Source: Roseobacter sinensis
GTDB taxonomy: Bacteria; Pseudomonadota; Alphaproteobacteria; Rhodobacterales; Rhodobacteraceae
Direction of reading: 5' to 3'
DNA: 64,000 nucleotides
Assembly (NCBI RefSeq): GCF_025755255.1
Contig: NZ_JALIEB010000004.1
Coordinates: 310,001-374,000 of the forward strand
Shown: piece by piece, positions 35,516-44,219 of the stretch
How positions within the stretch are numbered: the stretch's first letter is position 1
Layout: each line of letters opens with the position of its first letter
The notes under the pieces: model-generated
What the model was told of the DNA's origin: nothing
What the model saw: only the letters and a program-made list of their open reading frames with translations
The model's database searches: none
Translations under genes and position numbers: made by a program

Positions 35516-35916
35516 TCCTCGGCATCGGCACCGACCTTGCAAACATTGAGCGGATCCAGGGCACGCTCGACCGCTTTGGCGACCGCTTCCGCAACCGCGT
35601 CTTCACACAAGTCGAGCAGCGCAAGGCCGAGCGGCGCAAGGACGTGGCGGGCACTTATGCCAAACGTTGGGCGGCGAAAGAGGCCTGTTCCAAGGCGCTG
35701 GGGACCGGGCTTGCCATGGGGATCGCGTGGAAGGACATGTCGGTCAGCAACCTCTCGACCGGGCAGCCGGTCATGCATGTCACGGGCTGGGCCAGGGAGC
35801 GGCTCGATGAGATGACGCCTGAGGGGTTTGAGGCGGTGATTCACGTCACCCTGACCGATGATCACCCCTGGGCGCAGGCCTTCGTGGTGATCGAGGCGCG
35901 GCCGGTTGAGCGCTAG
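35512..35916 (+). CDS. acpS: Holo-[acyl-carrier-protein] synthase
   Basis: A 134-residue trimeric enzyme that attaches 4'-phosphopantetheine from CoA to acyl carrier protein. The signatures [15 protein letters not shown] (metal-binding aspartate) and [16 protein letters not shown] (glutamate and lysine) are present. The ATG overlaps the LysE stop. A 240-base spacer follows before lepB. Confidence 0.96.
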   Translation: MILGIGTDLANIERIQGTLDRFGDRFRNRVFTQVEQRKAERRKDVAGTYAKRWAAKEACSKALGTGLAMGIAWKDMSVSNLSTGQPVMHVTGWARERLDEMTPEGFEAVIHVTLTDDHPWAQAFVVIEARPVER

Positions 35917-36099
35917 TGTCGTCTTTTGGGCGGCCAAGCGGCTGCTCCTTCGGGCGGCGCGGCGTCCCAGAACCAGTGCACAGCCTCGGAAGGGTCGGCG
36001 TGGCACGATCACATGGGCTTTGACGTTGAAAACAAGGGCTTTGGGTTGGTTTCGACCCAATCGGTCGCACCGGCTCGCGCAGGGTTGCGCGCAGTCGCC

Positions 36100-36128
36100 T
36101 TGACACCCCCCGCCCACCCCCGCATTTA
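36100..36128 (+). promoter_or_regulatory. Weak candidate promoter upstream of lepB
   Basis: TTGACA (36100-36105) is followed after 17 bases by CATTTA (36123-36128), ending 28 bases before the lepB ATG. The -35 is perfect, the -10 poor. The rest of the acpS-lepB spacer shows no gene. Confidence 0.35.
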
Positions 36129-36156
36129 GGCGCAAACCAATGAGTGGGAGCGCCCG

Positions 36157-36996
36157 ATGGACGCCAAGGAAGAAAAGCAGCAAAACGCCTTTGTCGAGAC
36201 GATCAAGACGATCGTCTACGCGCTGCTCATCGCGGGCGTCTTTCGCACCATCTTTTTCCAGCCGTTCTGGATTCCGTCGGGCTCGATGAAAGAGACCTTG
36301 CTGGTGGGGGATTTCCTCTTCGTGAACAAGATGGCCTACGGTTACTCCTATGCGTCGTGCCCCAGCCTGATCCTGCCGCGCTTCGGTATCAACATCGATG
36401 CCAAGGACATCTGCGGTGTCTTCGACGGCGACAACACGCGCTTCTTGGGCGGCGAGCCCGAGCGGGGGGATGTGGTGGTGTTCCGCCACCCGGTTTCGGG
36501 GCGCGATTACATCAAGCGCCTGATCGGCATGCCCGGTGACAGCATCCAGATGCGCGACGGGATCGTTTACATCAACGGTGAAGCGGCGCCGCAGGAGCCT
36601 GCCGGAACATTCGAAGAGATCATGGAGCCGCAGGGTCCCGAGGGCCGTCGTCCGCGCTGCGGCAATGGGCCGGTCGGCGATGGCGGTGTCTGCCAGAAGG
36701 CCCGGTTCATCGAGACCTTGCCCGGTGGCACGGAGCATATTGTCCTCGACATCAGCCCGCAGGCCTCGGACCGGACCGGTGTCTATACGGTGCCGGAGGG
36801 TCATTACTTCTTCATGGGGGACAACCGTGACAACTCCGCTGACAGCCGTCTTGCGCAGCAGGTGCAAGGCGTGGGGTTCGTGCCTTATGAGAATCTGATC
36901 GGACGCGCGGATCGGATCATGTTCTCCTCCGCGGGCCGGTCGATGCTGTTCTTCTGGACCTGGCGGGGCGACCGCTTCTTCAGGGCGGTCGAGTGA
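36157..36996 (+). CDS. lepB: Signal peptidase I
   Basis: A 279-residue inner-membrane serine protease that removes signal peptides from exported proteins. An N-terminal transmembrane helix ([20 protein letters not shown]) precedes the catalytic serine in [10 protein letters not shown]. The catalytic lysine is in [12 protein letters not shown], and [11 protein letters not shown] is the box E motif. An insertion with two cysteines lies between boxes D and E. ATG at 36157 follows GGGAG. The stop overlaps the rnc GTG start. Confidence 0.97.
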   Translation: MDAKEEKQQNAFVETIKTIVYALLIAGVFRTIFFQPFWIPSGSMKETLLVGDFLFVNKMAYGYSYASCPSLILPRFGINIDAKDICGVFDGDNTRFLGGEPERGDVVVFRHPVSGRDYIKRLIGMPGDSIQMRDGIVYINGEAAPQEPAGTFEEIMEPQGPEGRRPRCGNGPVGDGGVCQKARFIETLPGGTEHIVLDISPQASDRTGVYTVPEGHYFFMGDNRDNSADSRLAQQVQGVGFVPYENLIGRADRIMFSSAGRSMLFFWTWRGDRFFRAVE

Positions 36997-37679
36997 AGCT
37001 GTCAGCGGAACTGAAGTCCTTCGAGGACCGGCTCGGGCATCGGTTCAAGCGCCCGGAATTGCTGGCGCAGGCGGTGACACACGCCTCGATCTCCTCCACC
37101 AATCGCGACGACAATCAGCGGCTGGAGTTCCTTGGGGACCGGGTGCTGGGGCTCGTGATGTCAGAGGCCTTGCTAAGCCTCGACAAGGGGGCGACTGAAG
37201 GGCAATTGGCCCCGAGATTCAATGCGCTCGTCCGCAAGGAGACCTGTGCGGATGTGGCCCGCCAGATTGATCTGGGCGCTGTGCTGCGGCTTGGGCGCTC
37301 GGAGATGCTGTCGGGCGGGCGGCGCAAGCAGGCGCTTCTGGGCGACAGCATCGAGGCTGTCTTGGCAGCGGTGTATCTCGATGCGGGGTTTGATACCGCG
37401 AAGGCGCTGATCCTGCGCCTTTGGGGCGACCGTTTGCATAACGTGGAAGAGGACGCCCGCGACGCCAAGACCGCGCTGCAGGAATGGGCGCAGGCGCGTG
37501 GCCTTCAACCGCCGTCCTATGTCGAGGTGTCGCGCTCGGGCCCCGACCACGCGCCGATTTTCACCATAGCGGCCGAACTCGAGACGGGGGAGCGGCGCGA
37601 GGCAACCGCGGGCTCGAAGCGCCAGGCCGAACAGGCCGCTGCCGGTAATCTGCTGTCTGCGCTGGAGACCTCGGAATGA
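36993..37679 (+). CDS. rnc: Ribonuclease III
   Basis: A 228-residue double-strand-specific endoribonuclease processing rRNA and mRNA. The RIIID catalytic domain has the signature [20 protein letters not shown] and the second acidic pair in [18 protein letters not shown]. The double-stranded RNA-binding domain occupies about residues 155-228 ([20 protein letters not shown]). GTG at 36993 overlaps the lepB TGA. The stop overlaps the era ATG. Confidence 0.97.
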   Translation: MKLSAELKSFEDRLGHRFKRPELLAQAVTHASISSTNRDDNQRLEFLGDRVLGLVMSEALLSLDKGATEGQLAPRFNALVRKETCADVARQIDLGAVLRLGRSEMLSGGRRKQALLGDSIEAVLAAVYLDAGFDTAKALILRLWGDRLHNVEEDARDAKTALQEWAQARGLQPPSYVEVSRSGPDHAPIFTIAAELETGERREATAGSKRQAEQAAAGNLLSALETSE

Positions 37680-38584
37680 CCACGCGGGCCGGATTTGTCG
37701 CCCTGATCGGCGAGCCGAATGCGGGTAAATCGACCCTTCTGAACCGTATGGTCGGTGCCAAGGTGTCAATCGTGACGCATAAGGTGCAAACCACCCGGGC
37801 ACGCATCCGAGGGGTCGCGATGGAAGGCGAGGCGCAGATCGTTTTTGTGGACACGCCAGGCCTCTTCCGGCCGCGCCGCCGGCTTGATCGCGCCATGGTC
37901 GCCGCGGCCTGGGGCGGGGCAGCCGATGCGGACATCATCGTGTTGCTGGTCGAGGCGCAGCGTGGCTTGACCGAGGGCGTGGAGCGTATCCTAGAAGGGC
38001 TCGGTGACATCGGTGAAGGCCGTCGGGTGGCGCTGGCCATCAACAAGATCGATCGGGTGCAGTCGGAGGTTCTGCTGGGGCTGACCAAGGACTTGAATGA
38101 TCGCTATCCGTTCGCCGAAACTTTCATGATCTCCGCCGAAAAGGGCCATGGCGTGGAGGCCCTGCGCGGCTGGCTGGCGGCAGAGTTGCCCGAAGGCCCG
38201 TGGCTCTACCCCGAGGATCAGATCGCCGATCTGCCCATGCGCATGATCGCCGCCGAGATGACCCGCGAGAAGCTGACGCTGCGCCTGCACCAGGAGTTGC
38301 CCTATCAGCTGACGGTCGAGACTGAGAGTTGGGAGGAGCGCAAGGACGGCTCAGCCAAGATTGACCAGTTGATCTATGTGGTGCGCGACGGGCACAAGGG
38401 CATCGTGCTGGGCCACAAAGGGGAGACGATCAAGGCAGTGTCGAAGGCCGCGCGAGAAGAACTGGAGGAGTTTCTTGGCCGCAAGGTGCATCTCTTCCTG
38501 CAGGTCAAGGTGCGGCCGAACTGGCTCGACGAAGCCGAGCGTTACGCCGAGATGGGGCTGGAGTTCAAAGATGGCAATGGCTGA
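37676..38584 (+). CDS. era: GTPase Era
   Basis: A 302-residue GTPase needed for 16S rRNA maturation and 30S assembly. G1 is [14 protein letters not shown]3 FVDTPGLF, G4 AINKID. The C-terminal KH domain binds the 3' end of 16S rRNA ([18 protein letters not shown]). An rnc-era-recO order is conserved in many proteobacteria. It overlaps rnc by 4 bases and the small open frame at 38577 by 8 bases. Confidence 0.98.
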   Translation: MTTRAGFVALIGEPNAGKSTLLNRMVGAKVSIVTHKVQTTRARIRGVAMEGEAQIVFVDTPGLFRPRRRLDRAMVAAAWGGAADADIIVLLVEAQRGLTEGVERILEGLGDIGEGRRVALAINKIDRVQSEVLLGLTKDLNDRYPFAETFMISAEKGHGVEALRGWLAAELPEGPWLYPEDQIADLPMRMIAAEMTREKLTLRLHQELPYQLTVETESWEERKDGSAKIDQLIYVVRDGHKGIVLGHKGETIKAVSKAAREELEEFLGRKVHLFLQVKVRPNWLDEAERYAEMGLEFKDGNG

Positions 38585-38660
38585 CCCGAAGTGGTTCTGC
38601 GCCTATGCAGGCCTGTGCTTGGGGTCGCTCGTCTTTGGACGTGCAAAGGGGTCGGCATGA
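38577..38660 (+). CDS. Possible 27-residue small membrane-like protein
   Basis: An ATG inside the end of era opens a 27-codon frame ([20 protein letters not shown] and seven more residues) whose TGA overlaps the DUF1491 ATG as ATGA. The two-sided overlap and hydrophobic core suggest a coupled small gene or a leader that delivers ribosomes to DUF1491. No homologue is known to me and it could be chance. Confidence 0.3.
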   Translation: MADPKWFCAYAGLCLGSLVFGRAKGSA

Positions 38661-38986
38661 CCCGGCTGACGGCCCGGTTCTGGATTGACGCCTATCTGAC
38701 ACGGCTGCGGGGGCTCGACATCCCTGCGTTCATCGTCGCTCGTGGCGATGACGATGCGGGCAGCGTTTTGGTCAAGCTGAACCGTCTGGACGGGCAGGCG
38801 ACGATCTATCATCGCAGTTACAATCTGATGGAGGATACGCGCAGCTGGTCGATCCTCGAACAGGGCAGCGAGGCGGAGGTGGATGCCTGCATTCACAGGC
38901 AACGCAAGAACGACCCGGACGTCTGGGTGATCGAGGTCGAGGACCGGCAGGGCCGACACATGCTGGATCAGCCCGGCTTCGCATGA
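38657..38986 (+). CDS. DUF1491 family protein
   Basis: A 109-residue protein: [40 protein letters not shown], then [20 protein letters not shown] and [20 protein letters not shown]. These match DUF1491, found almost only in alphaproteobacteria between era and recO; its function is unknown. ATG at 38657 was preferred to upstream starts inside the spacer because the conserved region begins there. Its stop overlaps the recO start. Confidence 0.85.
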   Translation: MTRLTARFWIDAYLTRLRGLDIPAFIVARGDDDAGSVLVKLNRLDGQATIYHRSYNLMEDTRSWSILEQGSEAEVDACIHRQRKNDPDVWVIEVEDRQGRHMLDQPGFA

Positions 38987-39711
38987 TCGAGTGGCGCGAC
39001 CAGGGGATCCTACTGAGCACCCGGCGCCATGGAGAGACGTCGGCCATCATTGAAGTCTTTACGCCCGAGCACGGGCGGCACGCGGGGGTTGTTCGGGGCG
39101 GGACAAGTCGTCGGATCGCGCCTGTGCTGCAGCCCGGTGCGCAGCTTGACGTGACCTGGCGGGCGCGGCTGGAAGATCATATCGGCAGTTTCCAGGTGGA
39201 GCCTGTGCGCAGCCGCGCCGCAGCCGCCCTCGGCGATCGTCTTTCGCTTGCGGGGTTGAACGCGGTCGTGGCCCTTCTGAGCTTTTCCCTGCCCGAACGA
39301 GAACCGCACCCGCGCCTCTATCACCGCAGCGAGCAGTTGCTCGATCTGCTGGACCAGCCAGACCTCTGGCCACTGGCCTATCTGAGGTGGGAGCTTGGGC
39401 TTCTGGAGGAGATGGGGTACGCGCTTCAGCTCGATACCTGCGCGGTGACGGGCCAGACGGAGGACCTTGCCTTTGTGTCGCCGCGATCAGGCCGCGCCGT
39501 CTCGCGCGGAGCCGCGGGCGACTGGGCGGATCGGCTGCTGCCGCTGCCGGATGTGCTGCGCGGCGAAGGCTCCGGGGCGGATGCCGAGATCTCAGAAGCG
39601 CTTCGCACGACAGGGCATTTCCTGACCGCTCACTTGGCCGCTGATCTCGGTACCGCGCCGCTGCCCGACGCACGAGCGCGCTTCGTCGATGTGCTCACTC
39701 GGCGGCTGTGA
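38983..39711 (+). CDS. recO: DNA repair protein RecO
   Basis: A 242-residue recombination mediator working with RecF and RecR to load RecA on gapped DNA. The N-terminal OB-fold covers [36 protein letters not shown] and [19 protein letters not shown]. The central part has [12 protein letters not shown] and [20 protein letters not shown], with a single conserved cysteine of the former zinc site. It overlaps DUF1491 by 4 bases and the convergent META gene by 17 bases at the 3' end. Confidence 0.95.
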   Translation: MIEWRDQGILLSTRRHGETSAIIEVFTPEHGRHAGVVRGGTSRRIAPVLQPGAQLDVTWRARLEDHIGSFQVEPVRSRAAAALGDRLSLAGLNAVVALLSFSLPEREPHPRLYHRSEQLLDLLDQPDLWPLAYLRWELGLLEEMGYALQLDTCAVTGQTEDLAFVSPRSGRAVSRGAAGDWADRLLPLPDVLRGEGSGADAEISEALRTTGHFLTAHLAADLGTAPLPDARARFVDVLTRRL

Positions 39712-40096
39712 AGATCATCTGACGCCCCTCTGGTGTCGATAGGATCAGCGTATCGCCCAGCACCTCCGAGAGGGTCATCGCGGCAAGTGCCGTCAGATAA
39801 GCGCTTTCCTCCTGCAAGTGCGGGCAAGCCAGCCGCGCGGTCACCAGCTCCCTCGCCTCGAACCACGGGTAGGGCGCGCTCATGCGCCCGCTGAAGCTGT
39901 TGCAGGGGGCCTGACCCGACATCCGCCCGGGTTCCGGAAACCGCAGATTGGCGCTGTAGGAGGTTGCCGCACCATCCAATTCGACAAGCCGCCAGGTTTT
40001 GTTCGCCGCACCGTAGGCGGTCAGCGTCTCGTCCCGCCGGCAGGCCGAAAGACCGACGCAAGCGATCAGGACGGCCAGTATCCACATCCGCGTCAT
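39695..40096 (-). CDS. META-domain lipoprotein
   Basis: A 133-residue protein. The N terminus [20 protein letters not shown] is a lipoprotein signal with lipobox LSAC. The mature part ([40 protein letters not shown], then [20 protein letters not shown]) matches the META/DUF306 domain, which is found in HslJ-type outer-membrane and secreted proteins. The ATG overlaps the stop of the upstream TetR regulator, so the two are co-expressed. Confidence 0.83.
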   Translation of the reverse strand: MTRMWILAVLIACVGLSACRRDETLTAYGAANKTWRLVELDGAATSYSANLRFPEPGRMSGQAPCNSFSGRMSAPYPWFEARELVTARLACPHLQEESAYLTALAAMTLSEVLGDTLILSTPEGRQMIFTAAE

Positions 40097-40614
40097 TTCA
40101 GGGCGAGTACGAGGTCGATCATCGTATCGAAGGCCTGCGCAGGTTTGGTCTTGCTGTGCAGTTGCGGCAAACCGATCAGTGCGGCGAGACAGCTTTGCGC
40201 AAAGGCGGGATTGCGGACGCCCAACTGCGCCAGGATGTTGACGAGATAGGTGAGCCGTTCCGTGTCCACATCCGTCATTGCCTGCGCCACCATCGATGTG
40301 GTTTGAGCCCAGGCACGAAACGCCGGATCCTGCTTGTCGGCGAGGAACTGCTTGCCGAAGCTGCGTAGCCGTTTTTCGGCATTGCCGCTCTTGGACAGCG
40401 CTTCGGCGATGTCTGACAGCGCCCGCGATTGCCAGTCCTTCACGACGGCTTCGTGCAGGGCCGGAACATCCTTGAAATGCCAGTAGAATGAACCCTTTGT
40501 GGCCCCGAGTTCGCGGGCCAGCGGCTCCGCCGCAAGGGCGGGCGGGCCATTTTCGACGAGCGCCGTGAGGGCTGCGTCGATCCACTTTTGACGGGTGAGT
40601 CGCTGTGTTGCCAT
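40093..40614 (-). CDS. TetR/AcrR family transcriptional regulator
   Basis: A 173-residue repressor. The N-terminal helix-turn-helix spans WIDAALTALVENGPPALAAE, PLARELGATKGSFYWHF and KDVPALHEAVV, the canonical TetR layout with KGSFYWHFK as recognition-helix exit. The C-terminal ligand-binding half is unassigned. It lies downstream of the acyl-CoA dehydrogenase gene on the same strand and upstream of the META lipoprotein gene it overlaps; its targets may include either. Confidence 0.9.
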   Translation of the reverse strand: MATQRLTRQKWIDAALTALVENGPPALAAEPLARELGATKGSFYWHFKDVPALHEAVVKDWQSRALSDIAEALSKSGNAEKRLRSFGKQFLADKQDPAFRAWAQTTSMVAQAMTDVDTERLTYLVNILAQLGVRNPAFAQSCLAALIGLPQLHSKTKPAQAFDTMIDLVLALK

Positions 40615-40744
40615 GGGTCAGCCATACGCAGGTGGCTGTGATGCTGCAAGTGCGAAGCGACCACACGGCGTGGAACGGCGTTTGCCTTCTGATTGGGGCC
40701 CGGTTTTCGCGCGGATGCCCGCCGTCGGCCCCCCGTGCGCGGCG

Positions 40745-42430
40745 TCAGGCGAGCAGACGCCGCGCGATAACCTGGGCCTGAATCTCCGCAGCACCTTCGA
40801 AGATGTTGAGGATTCGCGCGTCGCAAAGCACGCGGCTGATCTTGTACTCCAGCGCGAAGCCGTTGCCGCCGTGAATCTGGAGCCCGTTGTCGGCGGCAGC
40901 CCAGGCCACACGAGCCCCGAGTAACTTGGCCATTCCGGCCTCGACGTCGCAGCGGCGACCTTCGTCCTTCTCGAATGCAGAGAAATAGGTGAGTTGCCGC
41001 GCGATGGTCAGCTCGACCGCCATCATCGCCAGCTTGCCCGAAACACGCGGGAAGGCGATGAGCGGTTTGCCGAACTGTTTGCGGTCCTGCGCATATTGCA
41101 TCGAGATGTCGAGGGCGGACTGACCGACGCCAACAGCGCGCGCGGCGGTCTGGATGCGGGCGCTCTCGAAGGTCTCCATCAATTGTTTGAAGCCCTTGCC
41201 CTCTTCGCCGCCGAGCAGGTTCTCGCCCTTGACGTGGAAGTTGTCGAAGGCGAGCTCGTATTCCTTCATGCCGCGATAGCCCAGGACCTCGATCTCGCCG
41301 CCAGTCATACCTTCGGTGGGGAAGGGGGCCTCATCGGTGCCAGGCGTCTTCTCTGCGAGGAACATCGACAGACCCCTGTAGTCGGTCGTCTCGGGATCGG
41401 TTCGCGCGAGCAAGGTCATCACATGGGTGCGCGCGGCATGGGTGATCCACGTCTTGTTGCCTGTGATGCGGTAGTCATCGCCGTCCTTGACCGCGCGGGT
41501 GCGCAGGCTCCCGAGGTCGGAGCCGGTGTTCGGCTCGGTGAAGACCGCCGTGGGCAGGGTTTCCGCGCTGGCGAGCTGCGGCAGCCATTTCTCTTTCTGC
41601 GCCTCGGTGCCGCCCGCGAGGATCAGCTCCGCCGCGATCTCTGACCGGGTGCCGAGCGAGCCGACGCCGATGTATCCGCGCGACAGCTCTTCGGAGACAA
41701 CGCACATGGACGCCTTGGAGAGACCAAAGCCGCCGTATTCTTCCGGGATCGTGAGTCCGAAGACACCCATTTCCGCGAGCTCTTCGATCACCTCCAGGGG
41801 GATCAGATCATCGTTCAGATGCCAGTCGTGGGCGAAGGGCTCGACTTTCTCGACCGCGTAGCGCCGGAACTGTTCCCGGATCATCTCCAGTTCATCATCC
41901 AGGCCCGAGGCACCGGTGATGATGTCGGCGGAGTGCTCCTGCATCAGCTCGACCAGTCGCGTGCGGGCGGCTTGGGTGTTGCCGCGCTGCGTCAGCGTCA
42001 TGATCGCCGGCTCCATCATCGCGCGCATGTCGGACTGGTCCAACCCCAGATCCTGAAGCCGCAGCATTTCGCCCTGATTCATTTGGAGGCCGCCGTAGAG
42101 CTGCCAGAGGTATTCGCCAAACGCGATCTGCTGGATGAGCTGCTCGGTCTCGCCAAAGGAGCCGCTCGCGGAGAGACGCTCGGCCCAGGTCTGCATCTGC
42201 CGCAGAGCCTGGACGTAGGTCGCGATCCAGGCCAAACCGTGGGCCGCGGTCTGGTGCTGTTCGACCAGCGCGCCTGAGATGCGACCGTCCTCGCTTACCT
42301 GCGACGTCACGCGCGCCGTCGCGGTCTCTAGCAGCGCATCGAGCGGCGGCAGAGCAGCGGCGGTAAGGCTCAGCAGATCGTCCAGGATCACGGTGTCCTG
42401 CGTCGGAGGGGTCTGTCCATCATGCGGCAT
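40745..42430 (-). CDS. mcd: Acyl-CoA dehydrogenase, probable (2S)-methylsuccinyl-CoA dehydrogenase
   Basis: A 561-residue flavoenzyme. Residues 1-160 form an extra N-terminal helical domain; the acyl-CoA dehydrogenase core follows (TIPEEYGGFGLSKASMCVVS, TEPNTGSDLGSLRTRA, the FAD-binding IHGGNGFALEYKISRVLCDA and IFEGAAEIQAQVIAR). Methylsuccinyl-CoA dehydrogenase of the ethylmalonyl-CoA pathway is distinguished by such an N-terminal extension, and the taxon uses that pathway. A role with other branched acyl-CoAs cannot be excluded. ATG at 42430 has AAGGA 7 bases upstream, better than the ATG at 42445. Electrons would pass to EtfAB. Confidence 0.75.
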   Translation of the reverse strand: MPHDGQTPPTQDTVILDDLLSLTAAALPPLDALLETATARVTSQVSEDGRISGALVEQHQTAAHGLAWIATYVQALRQMQTWAERLSASGSFGETEQLIQQIAFGEYLWQLYGGLQMNQGEMLRLQDLGLDQSDMRAMMEPAIMTLTQRGNTQAARTRLVELMQEHSADIITGASGLDDELEMIREQFRRYAVEKVEPFAHDWHLNDDLIPLEVIEELAEMGVFGLTIPEEYGGFGLSKASMCVVSEELSRGYIGVGSLGTRSEIAAELILAGGTEAQKEKWLPQLASAETLPTAVFTEPNTGSDLGSLRTRAVKDGDDYRITGNKTWITHAARTHVMTLLARTDPETTDYRGLSMFLAEKTPGTDEAPFPTEGMTGGEIEVLGYRGMKEYELAFDNFHVKGENLLGGEEGKGFKQLMETFESARIQTAARAVGVGQSALDISMQYAQDRKQFGKPLIAFPRVSGKLAMMAVELTIARQLTYFSAFEKDEGRRCDVEAGMAKLLGARVAWAAADNGLQIHGGNGFALEYKISRVLCDARILNIFEGAAEIQAQVIARRLLA

Positions 42431-42601
42431 GTCAGCATCCTTCATCGGTTGGGGACGATGTAAGTCTTTCGCAGTTGCAGCGCAACATAAATGCGGGATG
42501 ATGCGTCAATTTGGACGAAAATTTCGCGACGTTTTTTGCGGTGTTGCGTGGTTGATCTGGAAACACTCTGTTTCTTAGGGGCAACTTGCAACCCTCACAC
42601 G

Positions 42602-42625
42602 AAAAAGCGCCGCTTGCGCGGCGCT
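42602..42625 (-). terminator. Rho-independent terminator of the XRE regulator gene
   Basis: On the minus strand AGCGCCGC-GCAA-GCGGCGCT (8-bp stem, 4-base loop, 42606-42625) is followed directly by TTTTTC. It lies about 95 bases past the XRE stop. A second, bulged stem (42666-42705) stands between them. Confidence 0.75.
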
Positions 42626-42665
42626 GATCAGTCACAAACTCACTAAAGATTCTTGATTGATACAG

Positions 42666-42705
42666 GGCGCATCGGAAGGCAGGCGAAACTGCCTGCCGAT
42701 GCGCC
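42666..42705 (-). repeat. Bulged inverted repeat downstream of the XRE gene
   Basis: GGCGCATC (42666-42673) plus GGCAGGC (42678-42684) pair with GCCTGCCGATGCGCC (42691-42705), with a 4-base bulge and a 6-base loop. There is no T run. It could stabilise the 3' end of the XRE transcript. Confidence 0.5.
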
Positions 42706-42718
42706 AATGACCAGGGGC

Positions 42719-43078
42719 TCAGCCCTGACGCGCTACCGTCACGCCCGAAACATCTTCGATGAAGGTTACGATGCGTGTCTTGATTGTGTCGTCGCGGATG
42801 GCAGCCAGGGCCGTGACGATCTCGAGGCTTGGGTCTCGGCGCTCGGATTTTTCAACCTCCGCATCAAGACCTTCGAAGAAATAAGACGTAGGAACGTCAA
42901 GAATTCGCGACAACTCGTAAAGTCTGCTGGCCGCGATTCGATTCGATCCGATTTCGTATTTCTGGATCTGCTGGAACGACAGGTCCAGTTTGCGAGCGAC
43001 ATCTGTCTGCGACAGGCGGCGCATCGTACGAATCTGCTTCAATTTACGACCAACGTGAACATCGACTGGATGGGACAT
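42719..43078 (-). CDS. XRE-family helix-turn-helix regulator
   Basis: A 119-residue cytoplasmic DNA-binding protein. The HTH covers VGRKLKQIRTMRRLSQTDVA, RKLDLSFQQIQKYEIGSNRI and AASRLYELSRILDVPTSYFF (residues 8-67). The C-terminal acidic helix (SLEIVTALAAIRDDTIKTRI) probably dimerises. Similar single-domain regulators occur in most Rhodobacterales. The gene diverges from the LysR-like gene; the shared 154-base region is AT-rich and holds 22-base tandem repeats. A clear terminator follows it. Confidence 0.9.
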   Translation of the reverse strand: MSHPVDVHVGRKLKQIRTMRRLSQTDVARKLDLSFQQIQKYEIGSNRIAASRLYELSRILDVPTSYFFEGLDAEVEKSERRDPSLEIVTALAAIRDDTIKTRIVTFIEDVSGVTVARQG

Positions 43079-43168
43079 AACTATTTAACACCTCTGGTTG
43101 TGACTGTTCACACTCTTTCCGGGAATCACCGAATCGTTCAATTGAGTACCTTTTTCATTTTTTTGATT

Positions 43169-43212
43169 AAAAATGTTCTGGTGATGGGTGAAAAATGTTG
43201 CATTACTGGGTG
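43169..43212. promoter_or_regulatory. Tandem 22-base repeats in the divergent XRE/LysR-like promoter region
   Basis: AAAAATGTT-N7-TGGGTG occurs at 43169-43190 and again at 43191-43212 (16 of 22 bases identical). A 22-base period places both on one face of the helix, so they are a likely operator for one of the flanking regulators. Confidence 0.5.
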
Positions 43213-43232
43213 ATTTATTTACCATCCATGCT

Positions 43233-44165
43233 ATGAACCGAATGGTGGACCCGTCAGATACGTCGGAAGCGATCAAGAAGACCGCTGATTCTCATGGCTT
43301 GTTGCATGAGATGATCCGGTCGTTCACGACGCTGGCGCGGACGCTCAACCTCAGTCACGCGGTCAAGGAGCTTGGCAGCACGCGGCAAACGGTGCGTCGG
43401 CACATCGCCCAGCTGGAGGAGGCGAAGGGCGAGGCGCTTTTCACCGTTGAGGACCGTCAGTACCAGTTGACCGAGGCGGGTGAGCGTGCATTGCCCGAAG
43501 CGCAGGGCATTCTGGCGCGCGGCAACGCCTGGCTGAACAGCAACGTCAGCCATGTGCATGGGCTGCAGCTCTTCAGTTCGGTTCTGCCCGACGGGTGGTG
43601 CTTCTGGCAGCAGCAGCATTCCCTGGGGCGCGTTTGGGATTCTCCGTCCTGTTTGCAGCGCGAGACGCTGCGCAGTTGGGCCATGGCCGGGGGCGATATC
43701 GAATCGCCACATATGGAGCACGTGCGTCCTTATCTCATCGTCTATCGCCATACGATCGCAGGCTGGATCTGCGTGGAGTTCGGCGAAGAATCGTTTTTTG
43801 TTAAGTGGTTCGGTTGGGCCAAGGCGCGCAGCAGCGTCGGCCGGTCGCTGGGGCGCATGCCCGGTGGCGACGACTTCGCGCGGATGCTGGATGAGCCCTT
43901 CCACGAGGTTCAAACCACGCAGAGTCTGCGCTTGGACCATGTTTTCACACTGGTTCCGTCCGAGGCGGATGGGACCCTCAAACCTGTCAACTATCAACGT
44001 CTAATGCTTGGGGGGCGATTCCCTGACGGCAGTCTGGCGCTCTATTCCTTGGTCGAGCCTTCGTCCGATATTGAGATATTTGGGCTCGATCATGGCAAGA
44101 TTGTGCAGCCTTCTGCCGATATTATGGTAAATTTCGATCCTGCTGACGCAAAGTTCGAGCGTTAA
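43233..44165 (+). CDS. LysR-type HTH protein with an unrecognised C-terminal domain
   Basis: A 310-residue protein. Residues 20-90 form a LysR-like winged helix (MIRSFTTLARTLNLSHAVKE, LGSTRQTVRRHIAQLEEAKG, then LFTVEDRQYQLTEAGERALP). The rest does not look like the usual LysR ligand-binding fold: it has a tryptophan-rich block (LPDGWCFWQQQHSLGRVWDS, WICVEFGEESFFVKWFGWAK) and a PAS-like strand set (YQRLMLGGRFPDGSLALYSL, VEPSSDIEIFG). The ATG at 43233 was chosen; GTG at 43188 and ATG at 43242 are possible. The GNAT-like gene follows after 54 bases on the same strand. Confidence 0.7.
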   Translation: MNRMVDPSDTSEAIKKTADSHGLLHEMIRSFTTLARTLNLSHAVKELGSTRQTVRRHIAQLEEAKGEALFTVEDRQYQLTEAGERALPEAQGILARGNAWLNSNVSHVHGLQLFSSVLPDGWCFWQQQHSLGRVWDSPSCLQRETLRSWAMAGGDIESPHMEHVRPYLIVYRHTIAGWICVEFGEESFFVKWFGWAKARSSVGRSLGRMPGGDDFARMLDEPFHEVQTTQSLRLDHVFTLVPSEADGTLKPVNYQRLMLGGRFPDGSLALYSLVEPSSDIEIFGLDHGKIVQPSADIMVNFDPADAKFER

Positions 44166-44182
44166 GCACTTATTTAGTCTAA

Positions 44183-44212
44183 CCTTTGCATGGGGATGCT
44201 CGTGCAAAGGAG
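44183..44212 (+). promoter_or_regulatory. Hairpin masking the ribosome binding site of the GNAT-like gene
   Basis: CCTTTGCATG (44183-44192) pairs with CGTGCAAAGG (44201-44210): ten pairs including one T-G, 8-base loop. The second arm contains the AAAGG of the Shine-Dalgarno AAAGGAG (44206-44212), 7 bases before the ATG at 44220. Folding would block initiation. Confidence 0.6.
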
Positions 44213-44219
44213 TTTTGGC

